A stretch of 64,000 nucleotides of DNA from Chloroflexota bacterium (GTDB lineage: Bacteria; Chloroflexota; Dehalococcoidia; FW602-bin16), in the NCBI GenBank assembly GCA_004297765.1, contig SCTZ01000140.1, positions 25,522 through 89,521 of the forward strand, written 5' to 3'. Below are positions 20,458 through 28,718 of this stretch, one piece after another. Position numbers and translations under genes: made by a program. Position 1 is the stretch's first letter; the number at the start of each line of letters is the position of its first letter. The notes beneath the pieces are model-generated. The model did no database searches, had not been told where the DNA came from, and worked only from the letters and a program-made list of their open reading frames with translations.

Positions 20458-20850
20458 TCAACCGATCAGCCGGACCTCGACGCCGGTCGAAATATCTACC
20501 CAGCGGCGGTCCCCTGTCAGGGCGGGGACCCCGAAGCGCCACGCCAAGGACAGGCAGGCTCGATCCCCCAGTGATAGCCCGGAGGAACTGGTTCGTTCGT
20601 ACATCTCAGCGGCCGTTTCCGCATCCTCTATCTCGAAGGGCACGATCTCCAGGCCCAGTTCCACTAGGTCAGCCCGAAACGCCGCCACGGGTCGGTTGTG
20701 CTGGAGCATCTTTTGAGCTACCTCTGACCAGTTCACGCTGGAAATGATCGCCGTAGGTAGTACCTGCTCCACGACGTCGGTGCCCGCCTCGCCGTGGAGT
20801 AGGGCCAGCAGCGCCGAGGCGTCGAGGACCACGACGGAGCCGTTGCTCAC
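20458..20850 (-). CDS. PIN-domain toxin (VapC-like)
   Basis: VVVLDASALLALLHGEAGTDVVE...LGDRACLSLAWRFGVPALTGDRRW. Confidence 0.88.
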   Translation of the reverse strand: MSNGSVVVLDASALLALLHGEAGTDVVEQVLPTAIISSVNWSEVAQKMLQHNRPVAAFRADLVELGLEIVPFEIEDAETAAEMYERTSSSGLSLGDRACLSLAWRFGVPALTGDRRWVDISTGVEVRLIG

Positions 20851-21110
20851 TCGTCTTCCTCCCGCTCAGCCGCGGCTCTGCGCTCCGCAATGAGCTCGTC
20901 CACCAGGCTTACGTCCCGAGGGACCGCGTCGAAACAGCCCTTTACCCTGGCCAGTACTGTCTCGCGCTCCTCCAGCACAATGCTCTGCCCTTGTATCCGT
21001 ACCAGCAACTTGTCCCCGGACTTCAAGCCCAGACGTCTGCGTATCCCGGCAGGAATCACCAGGCGTCCCTGCGGACCGACCGTGACACTATATCCTCTGG
21101 ATTGTGCCAT
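20847..21110 (-). CDS. AbrB/MazE-like antitoxin (VapB-like)
   Basis: YSVTVGPQGRLVIPAGIRRRLGLKSGDKLLVRIQGQSIVLE; overlaps the vapC-like gene by 4 nt. Confidence 0.88.
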   Translation of the reverse strand: MAQSRGYSVTVGPQGRLVIPAGIRRRLGLKSGDKLLVRIQGQSIVLEERETVLARVKGCFDAVPRDVSLVDELIAERRAAAEREEDE

Positions 21111-21139
21111 AAGTATGTCCTTGTGCCAGTATCAACACG

Positions 21140-21454
21140 ATTGTGCCACATCTTGGCAACATAGGCAAGAACTAGGACAGAGGTGTAGATATCCCTTCCA
21201 TAGCTCGATTCGGGCCACGAGATCCCGGCCTGCTTTACTAAGGTCACCAGAATAGCGAGATCGTGTGTAAATGGGAAAGGCACCCCTTCCCCTACCAGAA
21301 CCGCCTTCAGACTCTTTTCGGCGGCCTGCTGGGCGTGGAAGCAGAGGGTCTCCAGCAGAACATCGGGCGTGCGGGGCTGGCCCGCGATGGCCAGGTCGCT
21401 CCTCGCGTGGCGCAGCTAATCCTCCGGGCTTCCAGGGGCGGGATCAGGCGGCAT
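21140..21454 (-). pseudogene. HEPN-domain toxin (HepT-like) with premature stop
   Basis: MPPDPAPGSPED[TAG]LRHARSDLAIAGQPRTPDVLLETLCFHAQQAAEKSLKAVLVGEGVPFPFTHDLAILVTLVKQAGI; TAG at 21416-21418 where a Trp is usual. Confidence 0.7.
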
Positions 21455-21761
21455 AGATCTCCCTTCCCTCGTGCAGCGCCGGATAGTAGACGAGGCTGAA
21501 GTTGTCACCGTACACGCGCAGATCGCTCTCGGTTGCCACCACGACATCCACGGGTGTGCCGAAGCCGATGAGGTTGCGGTAGATGCGGCGTGCGGCGGTA
21601 TCTCTGTCGTCCGCGTGTGGGACAACCACCAGTACGTCGATATCGCTGTCTGGCCCCATCTGTCCGCGCGCGGCCGAGCCGAACAGGATGATGCGCACCG
21701 GATGGGCGACTTCCACGATACGACGCACCAGTTCCTGGATAACGTCGGTTTCAGCTTCCAT
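21444..21761 (-). CDS. MNT-type nucleotidyltransferase antitoxin (MntA-like)
   Basis: IILFGSAARGQMGPDSDIDVLVVVPHAD. Confidence 0.88.
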   Translation of the reverse strand: MEAETDVIQELVRRIVEVAHPVRIILFGSAARGQMGPDSDIDVLVVVPHADDRDTAARRIYRNLIGFGTPVDVVVATESDLRVYGDNFSLVYYPALHEGREIYAA

Positions 21762-21909
21762 CGTTCGACCTCTTAGAGCGCAGCGCGATGCCGTCCATCC
21801 TACCGTCGATGCAATTATACGCTCTCTCAGCGTCATGGTCACGCTATATCGACCATCGGATGGACTCAAAGGACAGAAAAGCCGCGTCGTGACGCGGCTT
21901 GGAGGCATT

Positions 21910-21985
21910 TGGTGAGCCGGCTGGGACTCGAACCCAGGACCCTCTGATTAAAAGTCAGATGCTCTGCCAGCTGAGCTACCGGCCC
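21910..21985 (-). tRNA. tRNA-Lys (anticodon TTT), left attachment site of the provirus
   Basis: GGGCCGGTAGCTCAGCTGGCAGAGCATCTGACTTTTAATCAGAGGGTCCTGGGTTCGAGTCCCAGCCGGCTCACCA folds as a canonical cloverleaf, CCA encoded. Confidence 0.95.
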
Positions 21986-22149
21986 GAACGCTGGCTGTGG
22001 CGGACACGCTCGAACTCCTACCACACAAAGACCACTCCTTGGCTTGGAGTGGTCCTTCGCTTCGCGCTCCGGCTATATATTATAGCTTCGGGACATCTAC
22101 GTGTCAAAGCTGCCGGGCTGACATGGTGTGATTCGAGCGGTTGATATGT

Positions 22150-22171
22150 GGACCCTCTGATTAAAAGTCAG
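22150..22171. repeat. Third copy of the att/anticodon-arm core
   Basis: GGACCCTCTGATTAAAAGTCAG identical to tRNA positions 21937-21958. Confidence 0.85.
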
Positions 22172-22229
22172 TTCCTCACCATTGCCCGTTCTTGGCGTTC
22201 TCATGCCCGTTCACCTCCCTTCGGCAAAG

Positions 22230-22265
22230 AATCAGATGGTGTCGTTACGGATAATCAGATGGTGT
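22230..22265. promoter_or_regulatory. Candidate integrase arm-type sites (left)
   Basis: Two direct copies of AATCAGATGGTGT at 22230 and 22253 (23-bp period), matched by AATCAGATGCTSTG copies at 57467 and 57491. Confidence 0.45.
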
Positions 22266-22677
22266 GGCTGTTGCCGTATGCTTTGCGCCTGGGACTCTCC
22301 GGACGGAGACTTCTCTCAATCCGGAGGCTGGAATCCTGGACCTCGATCACAAAGCGTTTGTCTGACCGTCGTTCGGATTGCTCGAACTCGAATTCGATCA
22401 GATCGATGAATGCCTCGGCTTTGCGTTGGCCCTTGCTTTCGGGGCAGTCGAAGAGCAGCAGTCTCAGGGCGGAATAGTGGGCGCGGTCTGCTAGCCGTTT
22501 GAAGTGCCTGCGATTCCATGTGACGACCACGGAGCCGAGCTCGATGGAAAGCTTCGCAATCGTCGGATCCGTGGTTTCCAAGGGCAGGCAATCTCTGACA
22601 TGGGTGACGTCATGCCCGCGCGCTGTGAAATAGGCCATGAGCTGGTCGGGAACGCAGTTATCGATGAGAAGCCGCAT
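22255..22677 (-). CDS. DUF5615 PIN-like toxin
   Basis: MRLLIDNCVPDQLMAYFTARGHDVTHVRDCLP...VVTWNRRHFKRL. Confidence 0.75.
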   Translation of the reverse strand: MRLLIDNCVPDQLMAYFTARGHDVTHVRDCLPLETTDPTIAKLSIELGSVVVTWNRRHFKRLADRAHYSALRLLLFDCPESKGQRKAEAFIDLIEFEFEQSERRSDKRFVIEVQDSSLRIERSLRPESPRRKAYGNSHTI

Positions 22678-22691
22678 AGCCCTTCCGAGTG

Positions 22692-23330
22692 TCAGACAGC
22701 ATGCTTAGTCCTGCGCTCCTCCTCAAACGCAATGGCCGCCTCGACGTCTTCGCGCGTTAAGATGGGATATTGCTCGATGATGGCGTCAACGCTGTAGCCG
22801 TCCTCGTGAAAGCTCCAGATAGCAGAGGTGGGCACGCGCGTACCCGTGACGACAGGCGCGTTGCTCATCACGTTGCGCTGACGGCTGATCTGCCCGATAT
22901 CCCGCGGGTTTCTCCGGCGCAGCTCCTCAACTCGCCGCTCCATGTCCTCGGCTATGGTGCGCAGCGAGACCGAGAAGGCGCTCTGACCGACGGCCGTTGC
23001 TCCCATTCGGTGGTCTCCATCGTCGAAGAAGAGATTGCCACCCACAACATAGAAAGTGAGCTCAGACCAAGGAGCTTCATAGCGGTCGGCGAACCATTGG
23101 CGCGCGGTCCTGAGTTGTTTGAAAGGGACCTTCTCCTGTCGCAACAGCGCCAGAGTGCGGAGTCCCACCAGATCGCGGAACGAGTAGACCCGACTGGAGG
23201 GCAACCGCCGGTTCGGATCGGCATAATGGGGCGTGAAGAAACCGATATTGTCCCATCGCCGCAGCCTACCGACGGAAAGCCCCGTCAGACGGGAGGTCTG
23301 ATCGATGGTGAAAGCCAGCAGTGTGCTCAT
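22692..23330 (-). CDS. MerR-like N-terminus + DUF433 antitoxin
   Basis: TIDQTSRLTGLSVGRLRRWDNIGFFTP...; C-terminal NVMSNAPVVTGTRVPTSAIWSFHEDGYSVDAIIEQYPILTREDVEAAIAF. Confidence 0.8.
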   Translation of the reverse strand: MSTLLAFTIDQTSRLTGLSVGRLRRWDNIGFFTPHYADPNRRLPSSRVYSFRDLVGLRTLALLRQEKVPFKQLRTARQWFADRYEAPWSELTFYVVGGNLFFDDGDHRMGATAVGQSAFSVSLRTIAEDMERRVEELRRRNPRDIGQISRQRNVMSNAPVVTGTRVPTSAIWSFHEDGYSVDAIIEQYPILTREDVEAAIAFEEERRTKHAV

Positions 23331-23442
23331 AGATAGTTCTCCTTGTTTTGGATGCTTGCTGGCATTAATCTTATCACGTCCTTTTTCCTAATGACCGCTT
23401 CTCCCCTTGACCGATGCGCTACACTATGCACAAGGAGGTGCG

Positions 23443-23723
23443 CCATGTTTACCGATCAGGACCGCCAAGAGATACGGGCTATCGTGCGAGACGAGCTGCA
23501 GTCCACGAAATCGGCTAGAAGACGCCATCCACGCGTCCATCCTGAGCTGCTGGGGCTAGACAGCAACCAGCTTGTCTGGCTTGCACGGCGCTATAAGCGG
23601 GAACAGGACGAGAAGGACCACCGCGACGGCAGGACGAAAGCCTTTGTCCTTGAACTCATACAAGAGTACGGTATACCCTCCCCGGAATTGGCTGCGAGGG
23701 AGCTAGCTGCATCGGATTCCTAG
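23443..23723 (+). CDS. Small provirus protein (MFTDQDR family, paralog 1)
   Basis: MFTDQDRQEIRAIVRDELQ...; strong SD AAGGAGG; paralogous starts at 24817 and 25723. Confidence 0.6.
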
Positions 23724-24112
23724 ATCGGCGGCTCTCCCAGAAATTGGAATCCTTCGGCAAGAAGAGCGCGGCGGGCATCGTTCAGCCATTTGTTGGCGAT
23801 ATCTAGGGGCCTGTCGCTCTCTTCGACTTTGCCCATGGCCCGGCTTGCCTTTAGTCGAAGCTCCTGTTCGCAGCGCTGAAGACGACCCAAGAGCTCAGGC
23901 GTGCCCCGAAAATCCGGGTGGGCTTGTTGCCAGTGGGTCCAGAAAAGGTAAAGGTCGATCTTCATGGATGCGGCGTAGCGCTCAACATAGAGAGCCTGAC
24001 CGCGTGATTCCTTCAGGTCTTCTCGGAGATCCCGCACCTGCTTTTCCAACTCACGAACGCGCTGCGCCAGCGTGCCACTCATCAGCTCATCGTACTCGTC
24101 GCGGTCGTCCAT
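23720..24112 (-). CDS. Hypothetical coiled-coil protein, distant paralog of 25906..26283
   Basis: 130-aa ORF; ...ALYVERYAASMK... ANKWLNDARRALLAEGFQFL resembles the ERYIAS... EWFENCRAYLVANGIKLF pattern of the neighbour. Confidence 0.55.
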   Translation of the reverse strand: MDDRDEYDELMSGTLAQRVRELEKQVRDLREDLKESRGQALYVERYAASMKIDLYLFWTHWQQAHPDFRGTPELLGRLQRCEQELRLKASRAMGKVEESDRPLDIANKWLNDARRALLAEGFQFLGEPPI

Positions 24113-24134
24113 TTATCCCTCCTCAAGCATCTAG

Positions 24135-24235
24135 GTTTATCGCCTCACCGCTCCGTCCTCCTCCGCTCCTCCACCAGCACCCTCGGCACTCTGCCCCTTG
24201 ACCGATGCGCTACACTATGCACAAGGAGGTGCCAG
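24135..24235. repeat. Cassette-boundary repeat (vestigial repressor 3' end + promoter/RBS module)
   Basis: CCTCACCGCTCCGTCCTCCTCCGCTCCTCCACCAGCACCCTCGGCACTCTGCCCCTTGACCGATGCGCTACACTATGCACAAGGAGGTG, near-identical at 25626-25720. Confidence 0.85.
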
Positions 24236-24240
24236 ATTCC

Positions 24241-24618
24241 CTATCCCTTGTTCAATTTCAACCGTTGGGGGTGAAATCCGATGGGCTCCTTTGGTTGCGC
24301 GGACGGATCTTTAGCGAAGCCGAGGCGTAGAAGCTTGGTTGCCAATGCGCTGCAAAATGTATTGAAAAGCTCCTGGCTATCAGCCGCCATGTTGGGTGCT
24401 CTCCATACGGTCAAGAGACATTGCTGGTTCGGCAGCTCTTGTACGCGGAGCCGACCGAATGACTCATCGTCGAAGAGAAGGGAGCACTCACGGAAATGGT
24501 CAGTTTCCGGCGCGTCCGGATCAGGAAGCAAGTCGCATCCAGCGTCTCGCGCCAGGGCCCAGGCCGCGGACTCGAGCATCTCGGGATTCCCTGCCACCCA
24601 CCGTTCAAAGACGTCCAT
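24241..24618 (-). CDS. Hypothetical protein
   Basis: 125-aa ORF on the strand of neighbouring cassette genes. Confidence 0.45.
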   Translation of the reverse strand: MDVFERWVAGNPEMLESAAWALARDAGCDLLPDPDAPETDHFRECSLLFDDESFGRLRVQELPNQQCLLTVWRAPNMAADSQELFNTFCSALATKLLRLGFAKDPSAQPKEPIGFHPQRLKLNKG

Positions 24619-24816
24619 CGAGCGAACCTCCTATTTGCATTGGTGCCCCCGCTGTCAGCGCTCCACCCTTCACTTCGACTCCGGCTACTGCTCCGCCTGC
24701 CATCGCTAGCCTCTCCTCCTACACATCCCGACTCACCCGGATCACCACCCCCCAGCACGCGCTTCCCATTGTCAAATCGCCTGTCTTGTCCCATACTATG
24801 CACAAGGAGGTGCGCC

Positions 24817-24990
24817 ATGCTTACCGATCAGGATCGCGAAGAGATCCAGGCGATCGCAGAGGATAGGGCCTGCGCCGTAATCATGGAAGGCATGAGGCTA
24901 TACCATGAGATGCTCCTGGGCGCCCTGACCAGCATGTGGGGACAGATGGATCAGCGATCTCGTCAACCCGAGAAAGCGCAGACTGACTAG
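24817..24990 (+). CDS. Small provirus protein (MxTDQDR family, paralog 2)
   Basis: MLTDQDREEIQAIAEDRACAVIMEG... preceded by the conserved CATACTATGCACAAGGAGGTGCGCC module. Confidence 0.6.
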   Translation: MLTDQDREEIQAIAEDRACAVIMEGMRLYHEMLLGALTSMWGQMDQRSRQPEKAQTD

Positions 24991-25598
24991 GAACTAAGCT
25001 TCTTCCGGATCTCTATCACCTTGCCGAGCACTCGTACATGAGCCTTCAGGTCGTCGGTGTAACGGGCCAACTCAACCCCCTGGGACCCTGCTACGACCAC
25101 CAGGTCGCCGACTTCTGCCGGCTCCTGAAGGCTCATAAGCACCAAATCGCCTTTGTCGATCAGAGGACCTGAGTCGCCATGTCGGAATGGAACCTGGGCA
25201 GCTCGGATTTGCCTATCGCCCTTTTCCTCACGCCGTAGATACGTGAAGGTTCTTATATCCATCTCGTCTCGTCCAAGCTCTTCCCATTTGACGACGCGGA
25301 CGGGCTCGGGTGCCCATGGCTCAAACATGTTCAGCGCTACCTGCCGATGGGCGTCAACCAGATTTCTGTTGCCCCGCGCATGACCTCCATATGAGAGGGT
25401 TTCCGCCTCATCCCAATAGAAGTACTTTGCGAGCTTGCGGCAGGTTGCCTCGCTAGGCTCATGTCCTGGGCCATCCAATAATCCCTTGAGCGTCGCCTCG
25501 CTTAGACCGGACCCTTTCGCAACCTGCTGCACGCCTAAACCGCGTTCATCCATGCCCCTACGCACCATGTCTCGGAGCTTGTCGATGTTTTTGAACAT
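24987..25598 (-). CDS. HTH + S24/LexA-like phage repressor
   Basis: MFKNIDKLRDMVRRGMDERGLGVQQVAKGSGLSEATLKGLLDG...; C-terminal S24-like HGDSGPLIDKGDLVLMSLQEPAEVGDLVVVAG..VRVLGKVIEIRKKL. Confidence 0.75.
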   Translation of the reverse strand: MFKNIDKLRDMVRRGMDERGLGVQQVAKGSGLSEATLKGLLDGPGHEPSEATCRKLAKYFYWDEAETLSYGGHARGNRNLVDAHRQVALNMFEPWAPEPVRVVKWEELGRDEMDIRTFTYLRREEKGDRQIRAAQVPFRHGDSGPLIDKGDLVLMSLQEPAEVGDLVVVAGSQGVELARYTDDLKAHVRVLGKVIEIRKKLSS

Positions 25599-25625
25599 CT
25601 GCGCAATACCCTCATAGTTGAATTC

Positions 25626-25720
25626 GTTCCCTCACCGCTCCGTCCTCCTCCCCTCCTCCACCAGCACCCCCGGCACTCTGCCCCTTGACCGATGCGCTAC
25701 ACTATGCACAAGGAGGTGCG
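25626..25720. repeat. Cassette-boundary repeat copy
   Basis: As 24135-24235; reverse strand reads RVPGVLVEEGRRTER*, matching the ...VLGVLVEERRKTGR* end of the 27221 repressor. Confidence 0.85.
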
Positions 25721-25722
25721 CC

Positions 25723-25905
25723 ATGTTTACTGATCAGGACCGCGAAGAGATACGCGCCATCATCCGCGACGAGCTCGAGGTCATACGCGAAGAAAACAGG
25801 ATAGCAAGCGATAGATTCATCCAAGCGGAACGCGAGCGCCTCGCGGAGCTCAATAGAGAACGCGCAGAACAGGGCTTGCCCCCTATCCCACCAATGGGGC
25901 TTTGA
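25723..25905 (+). CDS. Small provirus protein (MFTDQDR family, paralog 3)
   Basis: MFTDQDREEIRAIIRDELEVIREENRIASDRFIQAERERLAELNRERAEQGLPPIPPMGL. Confidence 0.65.
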   Translation: MFTDQDREEIRAIIRDELEVIREENRIASDRFIQAERERLAELNRERAEQGLPPIPPMGL

Positions 25906-26283
25906 CTACGCAAAGAGCTTGATTCCGTTCGCGACCAGATACGCCCTGCAGTTCTCAAACCATTCTTCGGCTGCCTGGCGCGGGTTGTCGCCCTCGGCAA
26001 TCTGCCCTTGCGCATGCTGGCCGGCCTCGCGTATCCGCTTGGTATGTAGCTCGGCGATGTCTTGGTCTTCGGGATAGAGTTGTCGCAAGCGGAGCTCGGC
26101 GGTCACCGCGTTCATTCCGACAAAGACGCTGGCAATATAGCGCTCAAGATCGAGCAGCTTCTTGTCCTTGTCCCAAACCTCTTTCTGAAGCTGCTCGATT
26201 TCGTCTTCCAAGGATTTGACGTTCTCGAATAGTCCCTCATATTGCTCAGGGCTTCGCATCATGATTCTCCCTCCTTCACACAT
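25906..26283 (-). CDS. Hypothetical coiled-coil protein (paralog of 23720..24112)
   Basis: 125-aa ORF, see paralog. Confidence 0.55.
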   Translation of the reverse strand: MCEGGRIMMRSPEQYEGLFENVKSLEDEIEQLQKEVWDKDKKLLDLERYIASVFVGMNAVTAELRLRQLYPEDQDIAELHTKRIREAGQHAQGQIAEGDNPRQAAEEWFENCRAYLVANGIKLFA

Positions 26284-26539
26284 CCCGACTCACCCGGATC
26301 ACCACGCCCAGCACCCGCGTCCCCTCCACCTCGCTCTCCGGGTACCGTGGATTCTCGCAGCAGAGAATCCAGCTTCCATTGGTCTTCCGGACTAGCCGCT
26401 TGACCTCTACCTCGTCTCCACCCATCAGGACGACGACCACGTCGTTGGGCTTGGGGGAGCCTTCCAGGTCCACGATGATCTCATCGCCGCCGGCGATCTC
26501 ATGACTGCCGATAGCGACCGAAATGCCTACGGATTTCAA
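26276..26539 (-). CDS. S24/LexA C-terminal-like domain protein
   Basis: GGDEIIVDLEGSPKPNDVVVVLMGGDEVEVKRLVRKTNGSWILCCENPRYPESEVEGTRVLGVVIRVSRDV. Confidence 0.7.
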   Translation of the reverse strand: MKSVGISVAIGSHEIAGGDEIIVDLEGSPKPNDVVVVLMGGDEVEVKRLVRKTNGSWILCCENPRYPESEVEGTRVLGVVIRVSRDV

Positions 26540-27212
26540 CTACCTTGCCGATCACCCGAATGCCTTGCAGCTTTGTGCTGTCATACGTCCAGAACTTGGG
26601 TTCGGGCTTCCCGGCAATCACTACCAATTCGCCGTCGCGGGCGTGTTCCTCGATGATCAACAAGACGCAGTCTCCCCTGGATATGGTCGGAATGGGGTCG
26701 CCGTAGTCGCATGGACTTGGCGCGGCGATAATCGGCCTGTCTTGGACGTAGTCTTTATGGGCGAAGACGGATGCGATGATATCCTCCCCTTTGCGGCTTT
26801 CTATCTTCGACCAGGGAACGACGTCGACTTGCTTGGGTTTAGCCCAGTCGGGCGTGTAGTGCCATACCGGGCCGACGACTCGGGTTAGCTTCCCGCGGAT
26901 TTTGACCTGGGCTCTGGGGAGCAGCTCATCCTCATATGTGGGGTTTTCGCAGCGAAGGGTAACAAACCCGTTCTCTTCTCCCATAAAAATGCGAATCAGG
27001 TCTCGTCTTTCGCCAATATCCACGAGAACCTTGGAGCCCGGCTCAAAAACGCGTCCGGGTTCAACGATGACCGTGGCCTTGGGAAAGGCGAACGGCACCA
27101 TCTCATCGCCCTCAACCGTGCCCATGAGGGCGTTTTCTGAATCCCTTGGTTCTCTCAGGGAATGTGAACAACGTTCATAGCGCGATCGCTGCATGTTCTT
27201 GCTCCAATTCAC
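26499..27212 (-). CDS. S24/LexA-like protein (two S24-like half-domains)
   Basis: VEGDEMVPFAFPKATVIVEPGRVFEPGSKVLVDIG...; second half ISRGDCVLLIIEEHARDGELVVIAGKPEPKFWTYDSTKLQGIRVIGKVVEIRR. Confidence 0.6.
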   Translation of the reverse strand: MNWSKNMQRSRYERCSHSLREPRDSENALMGTVEGDEMVPFAFPKATVIVEPGRVFEPGSKVLVDIGERRDLIRIFMGEENGFVTLRCENPTYEDELLPRAQVKIRGKLTRVVGPVWHYTPDWAKPKQVDVVPWSKIESRKGEDIIASVFAHKDYVQDRPIIAAPSPCDYGDPIPTISRGDCVLLIIEEHARDGELVVIAGKPEPKFWTYDSTKLQGIRVIGKVVEIRRHFGRYRQS

Positions 27213-27220
27213 TATCGTGA

Positions 27221-27814
27221 TTACCGCCCCGTCTTCCGCCTCTCCTCCACCAGCACCCCCAGCACGCTAATCTCTTTCACCTTCTCGACATCCACGAATG
27301 CCGCTATCTCGGGCTTTGCTTCCCGAACGAATACCACACGATCTTTCTCTGACGGAATCAAACCCAGCTCAACGATCGCCACGGTATTTCCGATCTGTAC
27401 CGCCCATAGATTGCGCCGCTCCGCCTCGCCGACGGTCGAGTATATGTACCCGGCTGGCGACAATCGCCCGCCCAGGAATGCCGGTATGCTCAAGATCGGC
27501 ACGGGCTGGGGCATGATCTTCGGCAATTCCTCTGTCACGTGTGCGGCTCGGCCCTCGGCAACTCCCAGCCCGGCGCCTACTTCCTCCGGTGTAAGAAAGG
27601 TGGCTACGAACTCGGGGTCGAGTATGACGATCGGCCTGACCCCGAGCGCCTTGGCCAGCAGCCTAACGGATTCATCGCTGATCGACTTCCGAGCCCCAGT
27701 CTCTATTTGCGAAATGAATGATTGGCTGAGCCCTGATTTGATGCGGATTTGTCCCTGGGACAGTTTTCCCCGTAACGCTTTAATTCGCGCACCATCGATC
27801 GGTAGATCGGCCAT
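27221..27814 (-). CDS. XRE-family phage repressor (CI-like)
   Basis: ARIKALRGKLSQGQIRIKSGLSQSFISQIETGARKSISDESVRLLAKALGV; divergent from a Cro-like gene. Confidence 0.8.
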   Translation of the reverse strand: MADLPIDGARIKALRGKLSQGQIRIKSGLSQSFISQIETGARKSISDESVRLLAKALGVRPIVILDPEFVATFLTPEEVGAGLGVAEGRAAHVTEELPKIMPQPVPILSIPAFLGGRLSPAGYIYSTVGEAERRNLWAVQIGNTVAIVELGLIPSEKDRVVFVREAKPEIAAFVDVEKVKEISVLGVLVEERRKTGR

Positions 27815-27948
27815 GGAAAGATATTACTCTATGCAATGAACATCGCCCGGACTATTGCATATGGATTTGTGTGAAAATGCCTTGACAAGGCATCGCTAGG
27901 AGCGATAGAATCGCAGTATGCAATACAACCGGGGCAGGAGGCGGCCGT
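27815..27948. promoter_or_regulatory. Lysogeny switch: divergent promoter and operators
   Basis: Three operator-like copies TATGCAAT (27830), ATTGCATA (27854), TATGCAAT (27917); rightward promoter TTGACA (27882-27887)-18 bp-TAGAAT (27906-27911). Confidence 0.65.
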
Positions 27949-28206
27949 ATGGCACTTATCGATAGCCTGAAACAGATGCAGGGAAAACGGACGCAAGAGG
28001 ATTTTGCCCACGAGCTCGGTCTCAAGCAGCCGACGCTCAGCCAGATCTATTGTGGCGAACGTCGGATCAGCATTGACACCTTGAGTCGAATCCTGGAGCT
28101 GGATCCGGAATTGGGAGAGGAGGTGACCGAATATCTGAAGTCGTTGCGGCATGATCCTGCCGAGGACGGGCAGGACGACGGTGATTCGTTTGGGGCGCAG
28201 GCGTAG
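27949..28206 (+). CDS. XRE-family HTH (Cro-like)
   Basis: LIDSLKQMQGKRTQEDFAHELGLKQPTLSQIYCGERRISIDTLSRILELDPEL. Confidence 0.82.
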   Translation: MALIDSLKQMQGKRTQEDFAHELGLKQPTLSQIYCGERRISIDTLSRILELDPELGEEVTEYLKSLRHDPAEDGQDDGDSFGAQA

Positions 28207-28248
28207 GTGCCTGCCGGGAAAAACCACACAGGAAAAAAGGAGGACATC

Positions 28249-28536
28249 GTGAATAGGACCGAGAAGACCGAGCCGCTTGAGGGTATGACGGACATGGACA
28301 TGGACATGGTTCGTTTCCTCGCTACACCCGAACCGGTTGAGCGTAAGCAGGTTCGAGTATCTAACGGTTTCAGCGGATGGATGATCAGCGAGGTCGATTA
28401 CGTATGCCCAAAGTGCGAGCGCACTCACACCCTGCGGACTCAGTACTGTCCGGGTACCGACCCCGAACAGCTAAATAGCGTACCGCGAGTGCTCGAGTAT
28501 CCGGAAGAGCTTGCCAAGATGTGCGGGCGTAGGTAG
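28249..28536 (+). CDS. Zn-ribbon-like hypothetical protein
   Basis: GTG start after AGGAGG; VDYVCPKCERTHTLRTQYCPG. Confidence 0.55.
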   Translation: MNRTEKTEPLEGMTDMDMDMVRFLATPEPVERKQVRVSNGFSGWMISEVDYVCPKCERTHTLRTQYCPGTDPEQLNSVPRVLEYPEELAKMCGRR

Positions 28537-28586
28537 CCACTTTACACCGTACTTTACATCTTGCGCCTGGAAAGGATGTCATTCTT

Positions 28587-28718
28587 ATGCTTTGGGGCGA
28601 CACGAGTCAAGCTTCTGATCCTCTCCGCTTCCTCCTCCTCTTCATCCTCGGAGGGGCTGCCGGGTACTCCGGGTACCACGCCGTTAAGGCGCTTGTCATC
28701 CGGAGGCACCGCCGATGA
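28587..28718 (+). CDS. Small single-TM protein (43 aa; not in ORF track)
   Basis: MLWGDTSQASDPLRFLLLFILGGAAGYSGYHAVKALVIRRHRR; stop overlaps the next start (ATGA). Confidence 0.55.
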   Translation: MLWGDTSQASDPLRFLLLFILGGAAGYSGYHAVKALVIRRHRR

